Source: Clostridium_AB sp036639235 (GTDB lineage: Bacteria > Bacillota > Clostridia > Clostridiales > Caloramatoraceae). From it: 64,000 bases of DNA. Made by a program: the position numbers and the translations under genes. The notes under the pieces are model-generated. The model was not told the origin of the DNA and did not search any database. It was given only the letters and a program-made list of their open reading frames with translations. The first letter of the stretch is position 1. Each line of letters begins with the position of its first letter. Where the stretch lies: positions 1 to 64,000 of the forward strand of contig NZ_JAVWJB010000009.1 in the NCBI RefSeq assembly GCF_036639235.1, written 5' to 3'. Positions 53,331-61,005 of the stretch are shown here, one piece after another.

Positions 53331-53858
53331 ATGAGTAAAAAAATAATTTCTTTTAAAGAGGCATGCAAGATAACTGGATATAAAGCATCTGCGATAAGAT
53401 ACTATGAGAAGGAGTTTTTCTTAACAATTCCTAGAGATGAGAATGATAGGAGAATATTTACAGAGAAGGAAATAGACACTCTTTTATACATTAAAGAACT
53501 TCAAGTGAAAGGTTATAGTAACCCTCAAATAAAGGCTAAAATGGAGGGGAAAGATGGGCTTGAAGAGGTTGCAGCAAGTGTAGCAATGCAGCCACCTATT
53601 TCTACTGTAAATGCAGCAGGATTTGTTAAAGAACTTGAAGACAAGCTTCAAGAAATTAGCAAATCACTTTGTGAACTTAGTGAAACAGTTAATGAAACTG
53701 TTACTTCTAAGGAGAGAGATCTTATAATAAGTGAGAATATGAGACTGAAAATGGAAAACAAAAAGAAGGAATATGAACTTCTTCAACTTAAAGAAAAGCT
53801 TGAATTAGAAGAAAGAAATAAAAAGGGAATTTTCTCAATGATATTTTCAAGAAAATAA
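53331..53858 (+). CDS. MerR-type DNA-binding protein with coiled-coil C-terminus
   Basis: 175 residues. N-terminal MerR helix-turn-helix (FKEACKITGYKASAIRYYEK; then RIFTEKEIDTLLYIKELQVK and GYSNPQIKAKM). The middle is variable, and the C-terminal 70 residues form a coiled coil (LRLKMENKKKEYELLQLKEK). No small-molecule domain or metal-binding Cys, so it is not a classical MerR sensor. ATG at 53331 after GAGGTG; an in-frame GTG at 53322 lies inside that element. Target unknown; the gene stands alone, with a 110-base gap upstream showing no clear promoter. Confidence 0.75.
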   Translation: MSKKIISFKEACKITGYKASAIRYYEKEFFLTIPRDENDRRIFTEKEIDTLLYIKELQVKGYSNPQIKAKMEGKDGLEEVAASVAMQPPISTVNAAGFVKELEDKLQEISKSLCELSETVNETVTSKERDLIISENMRLKMENKKKEYELLQLKEKLELEERNKKGIFSMIFSRK

Positions 53859-53865
53859 CACATTC

Positions 53866-53894
53866 TTTAACTTAATTTAAGTATATTGTATAAT
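53866..53894 (+). promoter_or_regulatory. Probable promoter of the first GNAT gene
   Basis: TTTAAC (53866-53871), 17-base spacer, TATAAT (53889-53894), about 30 bases before the start. Confidence 0.55.
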
Positions 53895-53924
53895 TAATAT
53901 AAAATATAATTATTTAGGGTGTTA

Positions 53925-54788
53925 ATGATGTTAGAGTTTAATACAATTAAGTTAAAGGATATACCTTTTGTAAAAAGTATATTATTTAGTGAAGATGCTG
54001 AAAAGGCAAATTTTTATTCAACAAAGAAAAAGAGTATTACCTATTTTACACTATTAAAAGGGGTTTATTTTGCTCTTAAAGATGGTAAAAAGGTAGGTAT
54101 ACTTGTTATAGACAGTTCTGTTAAGGAGTTTTACTTTTATCCTATTTATCCAGAAACACAAAACATAGACCTATTAGAATTTATTGACTCATTAGATGAG
54201 CGTTTTGACCTTACTGAATACACATTTGGGTTTAACTGTAACAACTTAGACTGTCTACTAGGCTCTGAAGAGGAGTATGAAATGATAAGCACAATTAAGT
54301 TTATGAAATGTAATCTTAGTAGCTTTGCAAGTGAAGTTAAGTACAAAAGCTTTGAGGATAAGGGGCTTTTGATTAGAAGATATGTTCTTAAAAAGGACGA
54401 GGAAATTAGAGTTAAGATCCAAAATGAGATTTTTAATAGTGTTAAGGGTCGTAGCCAATTAACTGTTCAGGATGTTTTAATGGAGGAGTATAGTCCAAAA
54501 TTTATTGAGGATCTATGCTTTATACTTGAAGAGGATGGAGAAGCTATTGGATATGGTCAGATTATTAATATTAATGGATCATATTTTTTAGTTAACTTTG
54601 GAATAGTACCAAGTGCTAGAAAAAAGGGATATGCCAGAAACTTCTTAACCTATATTATGCTTATAGCCTATAAAAACGGAATAGGAAGCTTAGAACTTAC
54701 AGTTGACAATACAAACATACCTGCAGTTAATCTATACGCAACACAGGGCTTTGAAGAAGTAAAGAACGTTATAAAAATACAGCTTTAA
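53925..54788 (+). CDS. GNAT-family N-acetyltransferase, two-part
   Basis: The C-terminal half (about 150-285) carries the acetyl-CoA fold: YFLVNFGIVPSARKKGYARN (motif A with R-x-x-G-x-A/G) and LELTVDNTNIPAVNLYATQG. The N-terminal half (1-145) is a diverged domain of similar size that may be a second, degenerate GNAT fold. 288 residues from the ATG at 53925; a second ATG at 53928 is equally likely. Ends in a terminator shared with the convergent aminotransferase. Substrate unknown. Confidence 0.75.
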   Translation: MMLEFNTIKLKDIPFVKSILFSEDAEKANFYSTKKKSITYFTLLKGVYFALKDGKKVGILVIDSSVKEFYFYPIYPETQNIDLLEFIDSLDERFDLTEYTFGFNCNNLDCLLGSEEEYEMISTIKFMKCNLSSFASEVKYKSFEDKGLLIRRYVLKKDEEIRVKIQNEIFNSVKGRSQLTVQDVLMEEYSPKFIEDLCFILEEDGEAIGYGQIININGSYFLVNFGIVPSARKKGYARNFLTYIMLIAYKNGIGSLELTVDNTNIPAVNLYATQGFEEVKNVIKIQL

Positions 54789-54813
54789 GATTAAATCTTA
54801 AAGCTGTATTTTT
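54773..54813. terminator. Bidirectional terminator between convergent genes
   Basis: A perfect 19-bp stem, left arm 54773-54791 and right arm 54795-54813, loop TAA, with A5 and T5 ends. It serves the GNAT gene (plus) and the aminotransferase gene (minus). Confidence 0.92.
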
Positions 54814-54826
54814 ATGTTTATATATA

Positions 54827-56029
54827 TTAATTTGATTTAAGTTCAATATACTTTTTAAGACCTGTTTCTATAATATGCATTGCCTTTTTAAGGTTATCAC
54901 AGTTTAAGCAGTAGGAAATTCTAACTTCGTTTTTACCAAGACCCTTTGTTGCATAGAACCCATCAGCAGGAGCCATCATAACAGTTTGTCCATCTATTGA
55001 GTAGTCGCTAAGAAGCCACTTAATAAAGTCCTCGCCATCTTCAATTGGAAGCTTTGCAATAACATAGAATGCTCCAGTAGGTTTCTTGCATACAACACCA
55101 TCAATACTTGAAAGTGCTGTAAATACTAGATTACGTCTTTTTTCGTATTCAGCTTTAACTTCAGTAAAGTAGGAATCATCTACATTAATAAGTTTTGATA
55201 CTGCAAATTGTTCTATAGTAGGAACGCATAGTCTTGATTGGCATAACTTAAGAATGTTTTCTATAACATCTACATTCTTACTTGCAACAAGACCAACTCT
55301 TGCACCACAAGCGCTATAACGCTTAGAGATACTATCTATTAATATGATTCTATCTTCATATCCCTTAATATGCATAAAGCTTGTAAACTTAAGACCGTCG
55401 TATACAAATTCTCTATATACCTCATCTGTAATAATAAATAGATCATTGTCATAAGCAATTTGACATAGAAGTTCTATCTCATCCCTTGTATATACAACAC
55501 CAGTTGGATTACCAGGGTTAGATACAACGATAGCCTTAGTTCTAGAGTTAATAGAAGCCTCAATAACTTCCCTTGATGGAAGTCTAAAACCATTTTCAGC
55601 AGTTGTTAAAAATGGAGATACATTTACTCCAGCTGATTCAGAAAACCCATTATAGTTAGTATAGAATGGCTCTGGCATTACAACATTATCCCCATAATCT
55701 GCAACTGCCATAATAGCAAATAGTATTGCCTCGCTTCCTCCATTAGTAATTAGAATGTCCTGATTTTCAAAGTTAATATCCCATTTTGAATAGTAATCAA
55801 CAAAGCTATCTATTGTTTCTTTAAGTCCTTGAGATTCAGAGTATTTTAGAACTTCTTCATCAAACTCCTTAAATGCATCGAAAAACTCTCTTGGAGTTTT
55901 TATGTCAGGTTGTCCTATATTTAAATGATGAACGTGAATACCTTTATCCTGTGCCCTTTGTGCATAAGGTGCTAACTTTCTAATAGGTGATGCCTGCATA
56001 TGTTGAATTCTTGTTGATACCTTTGGCAT
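54827..56029 (-). CDS. Class I/II pyridoxal-phosphate aminotransferase
   Basis: Fold-type I aminotransferase; the exact amino acid is not predictable (aspartate- or alanine-type are the nearest). Key parts: LNIGQPDIKTP (substrate loop), ITNGGSEAILFAIMA (PLP phosphate), VSNPGNPTGVVYTRDEIELL, ITDEVYREFVYDG (Asp to PLP N1), SISKRYSACGARVGLV (Schiff-base Lys) and RISYCLN (carboxylate Arg). 400 residues. The start is the ATG at 56029-56027 with GGGGGGAT before it; the frame runs 39 codons further but without support. The 55-residue ORF lies 49 bases upstream. Confidence 0.9.
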   Translation of the reverse strand: MPKVSTRIQHMQASPIRKLAPYAQRAQDKGIHVHHLNIGQPDIKTPREFFDAFKEFDEEVLKYSESQGLKETIDSFVDYYSKWDINFENQDILITNGGSEAILFAIMAVADYGDNVVMPEPFYTNYNGFSESAGVNVSPFLTTAENGFRLPSREVIEASINSRTKAIVVSNPGNPTGVVYTRDEIELLCQIAYDNDLFIITDEVYREFVYDGLKFTSFMHIKGYEDRIILIDSISKRYSACGARVGLVASKNVDVIENILKLCQSRLCVPTIEQFAVSKLINVDDSYFTEVKAEYEKRRNLVFTALSSIDGVVCKKPTGAFYVIAKLPIEDGEDFIKWLLSDYSIDGQTVMMAPADGFYATKGLGKNEVRISYCLNCDNLKKAMHIIETGLKKYIELKSN

Positions 56030-56078
56030 AAAAATCCCCCCGTTATAATGAATTAGATTAAATAGTGTAATAATATAA

Positions 56079-56246
56079 TTACTTAAATTTCTTAAAGATG
56101 TTGTGATGCACATTACCATAATAGCCGTGTCCCTTGAAGTAAACATGATCTACACCTAAATTAAAGTATTGTCTATCTGAAATGTCAGAGCGTAAACTGC
56201 CTTTACGCGTTGAGTTATCTTCATTTCTTATTTTAGCATCGTACAT
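56079..56246 (-). CDS. Unrecognised 55-residue protein upstream of the aminotransferase
   Basis: A short frame not found by length-limited gene calls. ATG at 56246-56244 is preceded by a perfect GGAGGTGAT (56260-56252, 5-base gap); the TAA is at 56081-56079. Sequence starts MYDAKIRNEDNSTRKGSLRS and ends HGYYGNVHHNIFKKFK. Basic, His/Tyr/Gly-rich C-terminal part, no TM helix. It lies 49 bases before the aminotransferase on the same strand, so the two are likely co-transcribed. I do not recognise it; it could be a small regulator, a modified peptide precursor or a free-standing small protein. Confidence 0.65.
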   Translation of the reverse strand: MYDAKIRNEDNSTRKGSLRSDISDRQYFNLGVDHVYFKGHGYYGNVHHNIFKKFK

Positions 56247-56422
56247 TGAATATCACCTCCATGTTTCAAACATAGTATTTGCAATAATTCAAAATATAAT
56301 ACTAAAGACAAAATTTAAAATTTAAAAATAATTATCCTATAATACATATATTATTCCATAATAGTTAAAAAAGTTTAAGTACCACCAATAAACTATTTTA
56401 GTATTAATGTGGCATTTATATT

Positions 56423-56451
56423 ATTATAATTGATATTATCATAACTGATAA
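56423..56451 (-). promoter_or_regulatory. Palindromic element, copy 2, with a minus-strand promoter
   Basis: Element copy 2 spans 56426-56451 with the inverted repeat TTATCA-TAAC-TGATAA at 56436-56451. On the minus strand it forms TTATCA (56451-56446), 17-base spacer, TATAAT (56428-56423), pointing to the 55-residue ORF and the aminotransferase. Copy 1 (48756-48781) has TATGAC at the same place. Confidence 0.5.
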
Positions 56452-56504
56452 CCTAAAAATTATAATAATTTCCTTATTATTTTTATGCATATATACTACA
56501 ATCA

Positions 56505-56525
56505 GAACATATGTTCTGATATAAT
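56505..56525 (+). promoter_or_regulatory. LexA (SOS) box and -10 of dinB
   Basis: GAAC-ATAT-GTTC (56505-56516), the Gram-positive LexA core, symmetric out to CAGAAC...GTTCTG. It abuts an extended -10, TGATATAAT (56517-56525), so LexA binding would block the promoter. dinB starts 36 bases later. Confidence 0.82.
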
Positions 56526-56560
56526 GAAAATATAAATTAAGAAAGGAATAGTTTAGTAGT

Positions 56561-57811
56561 ATGGATAAAAATGTTATTTTTCATTGTGATGTTAATAATG
56601 CATATCTTAGCTGGCAATCTGCCTACGGTGTTCTTAATAATGGAGATATAGATTATAGGGATATACCTTCTGTAATAGGAGGAAGTGAGTCAAAGAGACA
56701 TGGAATAGTACTAGCTAAATCTACACCTGCTAAAAAGATGGGTATAAAAACAGGGGAGACCCTATTTAGTGCAAGGAAAAAGTGTAGAGATCTTGTGGTT
56801 ATTCCTCCAAGATATGATATATATGTTAAGTGCTCAAAGGCTATGATTGATGTTTTAAGTGAATATACTCCTTGTATTGAAAGAACATCAATAGATGAGT
56901 GTTTTTTAGATTTTAGTGGTATGGATTATTTATATAGTGATTATATTAAGCTAGCTAAGGAAATACAAAGTAGAATATATAGTGAACTTGGATTTACTAT
57001 TAATATAGGAATATCAACTAATAAGCTATTAGCAAAAATGGCAAGTGATTTTGAAAAGCCTAATAAAATACATACTCTTTGGCCAGAGGAAGTAGAAACT
57101 AAGATGTGGCCACTTCCTATAGGTAAGCTATATATGGTAGGAAAATCTTCACAGCGTAAACTTTTAGGGATTAATATACAAACAATTGGAGATCTAGCAA
57201 ATGCGGATAAAGACATAATAACAAGACTTCTTAAAGGAAACGGAGATAAGCTTTATAGGTACTCAAGGGGTATAGAAGACTCGAAGGTTATAAGTGAAGA
57301 AATTGAAGCTAAGGGAATAGGAAACTCTACTACAATGTCATTTGATGTTACAGATAGGCATACGGCACATATGGTTTTATTATCTTTATGTGAGAATGTT
57401 GGAATGAGATTGAGAAGGGAAGGAAAGCTATGTAGCACCATCTCTATTAACATTAAGGAAAGTAGTTTTATATCATATTCAAAACAAAAAAAGTCCATAA
57501 GCCCAATAGATTCTACAAAGCGAATATATGAGGAGGCTATATATTTATTCGATATTCTATGGAAGGGAAATCCTATAAGACATCTTGGAGTTCAGGTTAC
57601 AGACCTTACAAGTGAAGAAAGTGCCCAATTAAGTTTGTTTGATAGTTTATCATCGAATAAGAATAAGGCATTAGATACTACAATTGATGCTATTAGAAAC
57701 AAATATGGAAATACATCTTTGGTAAGATCAGCATTTATAAATTCAGGACTTAAGTCAATAGCTGGGGGAGTTTCAGAGGATGACTACCCGAAAATACAAA
57801 CAACTATGTAG
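56561..57811 (+). CDS. dinB: DNA polymerase IV (DinB, Y family), SOS-controlled
   Basis: Error-prone polymerase that extends past DNA lesions. Y-family motifs: FHCDVNNAYLSWQSAYGVL (first metal Asp), RTSIDECFLDFSG (SxDE), IGISTNKLLAKMASDFEKPN, and the helix-hairpin-helix part GKSSQRKLLGINIQTIGDLA. The little-finger domain follows (about 240-350) and the C-terminal QLSLFDSLSS resembles a beta-clamp-binding QLSLF peptide. 416 residues. ATG at 56561 with AAAGGAATAG upstream. The LexA box supports DNA-damage induction. Confidence 0.95.
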   Translation: MDKNVIFHCDVNNAYLSWQSAYGVLNNGDIDYRDIPSVIGGSESKRHGIVLAKSTPAKKMGIKTGETLFSARKKCRDLVVIPPRYDIYVKCSKAMIDVLSEYTPCIERTSIDECFLDFSGMDYLYSDYIKLAKEIQSRIYSELGFTINIGISTNKLLAKMASDFEKPNKIHTLWPEEVETKMWPLPIGKLYMVGKSSQRKLLGINIQTIGDLANADKDIITRLLKGNGDKLYRYSRGIEDSKVISEEIEAKGIGNSTTMSFDVTDRHTAHMVLLSLCENVGMRLRREGKLCSTISINIKESSFISYSKQKKSISPIDSTKRIYEEAIYLFDILWKGNPIRHLGVQVTDLTSEESAQLSLFDSLSSNKNKALDTTIDAIRNKYGNTSLVRSAFINSGLKSIAGGVSEDDYPKIQTTM

Positions 57812-57823
57812 AAGGAGAGAATA

Positions 57824-58084
57824 ATGAAAACAATCCTAAAACCAATAGATATGGTTGCAGTATTTATAAGCAGTAAGGAGCCTACTCCAATAAAGTTTAG
57901 AGTTAAGGATGGGGAGGATATAATAGTTGTCAAAATTGACAGAGTTATATCCTCAAGTAAGGAAAAAATAGCAGGATGTAATATGTATGTGTATAGCTGT
58001 CAAAGTTGTATAAGAGGAATAGAAAGACGATTTGATCTTAAATACGATATAGATAATTGCAAGTGGATACTTTATAAAATATAG
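57824..58084 (+). CDS. Unrecognised 86-residue partner of DNA polymerase IV
   Basis: Starts 12 bases after dinB with AAGGAGAG, so it is under the same SOS control. Predicted as a small all-beta protein: IKFRVKDGEDIIVVKIDRVI, SSSKEKIAGCNMYVYSCQSC, ERRFDLKYDIDNCKWILYKI. It has four Cys, two as CQSC. Size, beta pattern and position recall the small DUF6504-type proteins next to ImuB/DinB mutagenesis genes in other bacteria, but I see no firm sequence match. A terminator follows. Confidence 0.7.
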   Translation: MKTILKPIDMVAVFISSKEPTPIKFRVKDGEDIIVVKIDRVISSSKEKIAGCNMYVYSCQSCIRGIERRFDLKYDIDNCKWILYKI

Positions 58085-58124
58085 ACTAAGCTTATTAATT
58101 AAAGCTTAGTCTATATTTTTTATT
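58077..58124 (+). terminator. Terminator after the dinB pair
   Basis: AAATATAGACTAAGCTT (58077-58093) pairs with AAGCTTAGTCTATATTT (58102-58118), loop ATTAATTA, then TTTTATT. The left arm begins inside the 86-residue ORF end. Confidence 0.88.
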
Positions 58125-58212
58125 ATTTAACTAAAAATTAGGAATAAATAGGGAGTGTATAAGAAAAACTAATATTAAAATAAAAAAATATAGATTTTTT
58201 CTATAAAAACAC

Positions 58213-58241
58213 TAGACAACATATAAAATACATGATAATAT
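58213..58241 (+). promoter_or_regulatory. Probable promoter of the selenoprotein peroxiredoxin
   Basis: TAGACA (58213-58218), 17-base spacer, TAATAT (58236-58241). The predicted leader holds the hairpin AATAACGA-GAGAACA-TCGTTATT (58265-58287), about 28 bases before the start codon. A nearby AGATAATGATTCTT (58250s) is only loosely Fur/PerR-like. Confidence 0.55.
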
Positions 58242-58315
58242 TTATTCATAGATAATGATTCTTAAATAACGAGAGAACATCGTTATTATACAATAGATTT
58301 TAGGAGGAATAACTA

Positions 58316-58924
58316 ATGATTAAAGTAGGAAGAAAAGCCCCTGAGTTTAGCACTAAGGGATACATTGATGGAAAGATAGTAGATTTCAAACTAGAAGATT
58401 ACAGAGGAAAGTGGACAGTACTATTCTTCTACCCAGGAGATTTTACATTTGTCTGAATGACTGAAATTGCAGCAGTTGCTGCTAAGTATGACAAGTTCCA
58501 AGAGATGGGAGCAGAAGTTATTGCTATAAGCACAGACAGTCCATTTGTACACAAGGCTTGGGTTGACAATGAGCTTTCAAAGTCACTTAAGGGAACACCA
58601 GTACCATACATGATGGCATCAGATTCAGATACAACAATCTCACAAATGTATGGAGTATATGATGAAGAAGATAAGATCGCTGTAAGAGGTGTATTTATCC
58701 TAAACCCAGAGGGAATTGTTCAAACTTACGAAGTACTAACTCCACCAGTTGGAAGAAACATCTTCGAAACTCTAAGACAGCTTAAGGCTGCTAAGATGGT
58801 AAGCGAAAACGCTGGAGAAGTTGCACCATGCGGATGGGAGCCTGGAAAGAAGACTCTTAAGCCAAGTGAAGAACTAGTAGGTAAAGTTTGGGAGCAGTGG
58901 AGCCCAGAAAACGACCTTAAGTAA
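58316..58924 (+). CDS. prxU: Selenocysteine-containing peroxiredoxin (UGA = Sec47)
   Basis: Thiol peroxidase that reduces H2O2 and organic hydroperoxides with a selenocysteine. The frame from the ATG at 58316 (AGGAGG upstream) runs to TAA at 58922-58924 with one in-frame TGA at 58454-58456, residue 47. That TGA is exactly where the peroxidatic Cys sits: FFYPGDFTFV-U-MTEIAAVAAK, compare P-x-x-x-T-x-x-C in the 2-Cys AhpC/Prx1 group. The partner Cys172 is in VAPCGWEPGKKTLKP. A SECIS-like hairpin follows. 202 residues, normal for a typical 2-Cys Prx. Naive gene calls would start at 58457 and lose the active site. Confidence 0.93.
58457..58482 (+). promoter_or_regulatory. Bacterial SECIS-like hairpin after the UGA codon
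   Basis: GCAGC (58469-58473) pairs with GCTGC (58478-58482) around the loop AGTT; a G stands second in the loop, 19 bases after the TGA. That fits the bacterial SECIS rule of a stem-loop just downstream with a G at the start of the apical loop. Binding to SelB is inferred. Confidence 0.7.
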
Positions 58925-58940
58925 GATTAATTAGTATATT

Positions 58941-58972
58941 AAAGCTGAGTAGATTTCTACTCAGCTTTTTTA
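58941..58972 (+). terminator. Terminator after the peroxiredoxin gene
   Basis: AAAGCTGAGTAGA (58941-58953) pairs with TCTACTCAGCTTT (58956-58968), then TTTA. It lies just before the end of the convergent racemase gene. Confidence 0.85.
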
Positions 58973-58975
58973 GGT

Positions 58976-59668
58976 TTATTTATTAATTGAATGTAATGCT
59001 GCCTTCTTAGCGTGAATAACAGCTGTATCAAATAGTGGAACTAAAGCATCTTCTTGATTAACTAAAAGTCCTATTTCAGTACATCCAAGGATTACCCCCT
59101 CTACACCTTCAGCTACTAAAGAATTAATAATACGAATAAATTCACTCTTTGAACTAGGATTTATTGTACCAAGGCAAAGCTCATTAAATATAGTATCATT
59201 AATGATTACTCTATCCTCTTCACAAGGAATAACAACCTGAAGACCTCTTTCTATTAGCTTTTCTTTATAGAAGTCTTGCTCCATAGTATATTTAGTTCCA
59301 AGTAAAGCTACTTTAGTAACACTTTTTTGGATAAGTATATCAGCAGTAGCCTCTGCAATATGTAAAATAGGAATATTTATTTTAGATTTAACTATATCAA
59401 TAACCTTATGCATTGTATTTGTACATATAATAATAAAGTCAGCTCCACCTTTTTCTAGTCTTATAGCTGCATCAGCTAAAATAGCCCCACTTTTATCCCA
59501 TTCACCATTTGATTGGCATTTTTCTATTTCTTCAAAATTAACACTATAAAGAAGACATTTAGCAGAATGTAGTCCACCAAGTTCTTCTTTTATAGTAGTA
59601 TTTATTACTTGGTAGTAGCTAACAGTACTTTCCCAGCTCATACCACCTATTAACCCTATAGTTTTCAT
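58976..59668 (-). CDS. Aspartate/glutamate-racemase-family amino acid racemase
   Basis: Cofactor-free racemase of the Asp/Glu/hydantoin group, YgeA-like. GLIGGMSWESTVSYYQVINT at the N-terminus, first catalytic Cys in IICTNTMHKV and second in GVILGCTEIGLLV, both present. 230 residues. ATG at 59668-59666 with GGAGGG upstream on the minus strand. The convergent peroxiredoxin ends just downstream. Amino acid specificity is not readable; Asp or a broad range are the usual options. Confidence 0.88.
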   Translation of the reverse strand: MKTIGLIGGMSWESTVSYYQVINTTIKEELGGLHSAKCLLYSVNFEEIEKCQSNGEWDKSGAILADAAIRLEKGGADFIIICTNTMHKVIDIVKSKINIPILHIAEATADILIQKSVTKVALLGTKYTMEQDFYKEKLIERGLQVVIPCEEDRVIINDTIFNELCLGTINPSSKSEFIRIINSLVAEGVEGVILGCTEIGLLVNQEDALVPLFDTAVIHAKKAALHSINK

Positions 59669-60009
59669 AGTAATATCCCTCCTAAAATTAAATATTCTAA
59701 ACAGTATATCACAATAAAGTATAAGTAGTAAGAATAAATATACTTATTAATTGATTATTCAATTGGATTTAGTATTATAATAGATTTAGCACTTTAATAT
59801 AAGGAAGTAAAGGTGTATTATATGATAATATAAACTTANNNNNNNNNNNNNNNNNNNNNNNNNNNNNNNNNNNNNNNNNNNNNNNNNNNNNNNNNNNNNN
59901 NNNNNNNNNNNNNNNNNNNNNNNNNNNNNNNNNNNNNNATTTAGCACTTTAATATAAGGAAGTAAAGGTGTATTATATGATAATATAAACTTAAAAAGGA
60001 AGTGGGTAA
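59669..60009. other. Divergent intergenic region with an assembly gap
   Basis: Between the racemase (minus) and the transporter (plus). It contains the TATAAT-like string at 59776-59781, the 55-base overlap copies and the N gap. After collapsing the artefact it is about 186 bases long. I see no ORF; a frame reported through the Ns is not real. Confidence 0.7.
59839..59938. other. Assembly gap of 100 N before the transporter gene
   Basis: Exactly 100 N. The 55 bases before (59784-59838) and after (59939-59993) are identical and begin ATTTAGCACTTTAA. Same pattern as the gap in fliH, so the repeat is probably one k-mer overlap. Confidence 0.92.
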
Positions 60010-60915
60010 ATGAAGGGACATCTATTGGCAATGTTCACAATTTTTATATGGGGAAATACATTTGTATCAACTAAGGTATTATTAGAGGATTTCTCACCAT
60101 ATGAGGTATTATTAACAAGGTTTCTAATAGGATTCATAGTATTATTAGTTGCATATCCAAAAATTATAAAATTCAAGTCAAAGAGTGAAGAAGTGTACTT
60201 TGCACTAGCTGGAATATGTGGAGTAACTCTTTACTTCTTATTTGAAAATATAGCACTAACATATACATTAACATCAAATGTAGGAGTTATCGTATCAGTA
60301 TCACCATTTATAACAGCATTAATTACAAGCAAATTAGTAGAAAAATCTCCACTTAAAAAGCAGTTTATAGTAGGATTCCTAGTTGCAATGGCAGGAATAA
60401 TACTTATAACCTATAATACAGGAGCGAAACTTGACGTAAATCCTATAGGAGATATACTAGCACTACTTGCTGCAATAGTATGGTCACTATATTCAATACT
60501 AACTAATAAAATATCAACATTTGGATATACTACAATACAGTCAACTAGAAGAATATTCTTTTATGGAATTATATTTATGCTACCATTTATGATGTGGTTT
60601 AATATTAATCCTAATATATTAGATAATTTTAAGAATCCAGTTAATACATTTAATATACTATTCCTAGGAGTTGGAGCTTCTGCACTATGCTTTGCAACTT
60701 GGAATAAGACTCTAGATATACTTGGAACAGTTAAAACAAGTATGTACATATATGCAATTCCTGTAATAACAGTAATAACTTCAATTATAGTACTAAATGA
60801 ATCACTTACAGCAGTGTCTTTTATAGGTATGATGTTAACTATTATAGGACTTATAATATCAGAGTGGGAATGGTCATCTAAGGATGAAAAAACACAAGAA
60901 AGTAATGTAGTATAA
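60010..60915 (+). CDS. EamA-family (DMT superfamily) transporter
   Basis: 301 residues with ten predicted membrane helices in two EamA repeats: first MFTIFIWGNTFVSTKVLLED (the conserved W-G-x-x-F), second ILALLAAIVWSLYSILTNKI (W-S-x-x-x-L). A charged tail EWEWSSKDEKTQESN is cytoplasmic. Members export amino acids or other small metabolites; the substrate is not predictable. ATG at 60010 with AAAAAGGAAG upstream, in the sequence restored after the gap. Confidence 0.88.
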   Translation: MKGHLLAMFTIFIWGNTFVSTKVLLEDFSPYEVLLTRFLIGFIVLLVAYPKIIKFKSKSEEVYFALAGICGVTLYFLFENIALTYTLTSNVGVIVSVSPFITALITSKLVEKSPLKKQFIVGFLVAMAGIILITYNTGAKLDVNPIGDILALLAAIVWSLYSILTNKISTFGYTTIQSTRRIFFYGIIFMLPFMMWFNINPNILDNFKNPVNTFNILFLGVGASALCFATWNKTLDILGTVKTSMYIYAIPVITVITSIIVLNESLTAVSFIGMMLTIIGLIISEWEWSSKDEKTQESNVV

Positions 60916-61005
60916 TAAATAATTCATTAACAACTAGAAAATACTATATTTTATCATATATAATAATTATAAAATTAACATAACAATTAGATTAGAAGGT
61001 GTAAT

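Larger units (their letters stand above)
56247..56560. other. Divergent control region (314 bases)
   Basis: Between the 55-residue ORF (minus) and dinB (plus). It holds the ribosome binding site of the minus-strand ORF, palindromic element copy 2 (56426-56451), a possible minus-strand promoter built on that element, and the LexA-type box and -10 of dinB (56505-56525). No further ORF is seen. Confidence 0.7.

Noticed and set aside
58250..58265. Fur or PerR box before the peroxiredoxin gene
   Set aside because: AGATAATGATTCTT matches only one half of either consensus, with no good inverted partner.
58457..58924. 155-residue peroxiredoxin fragment starting after the TGA
   Set aside because: No ribosome binding site before this ATG, and the active-site part lies upstream in the same frame; the TGA is best read as selenocysteine.
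59786..60031. Minus-strand ORF running through the N gap
   Set aside because: It exists only because Ns are read as codons and because the 55-base overlap is duplicated; it vanishes once the gap is collapsed.
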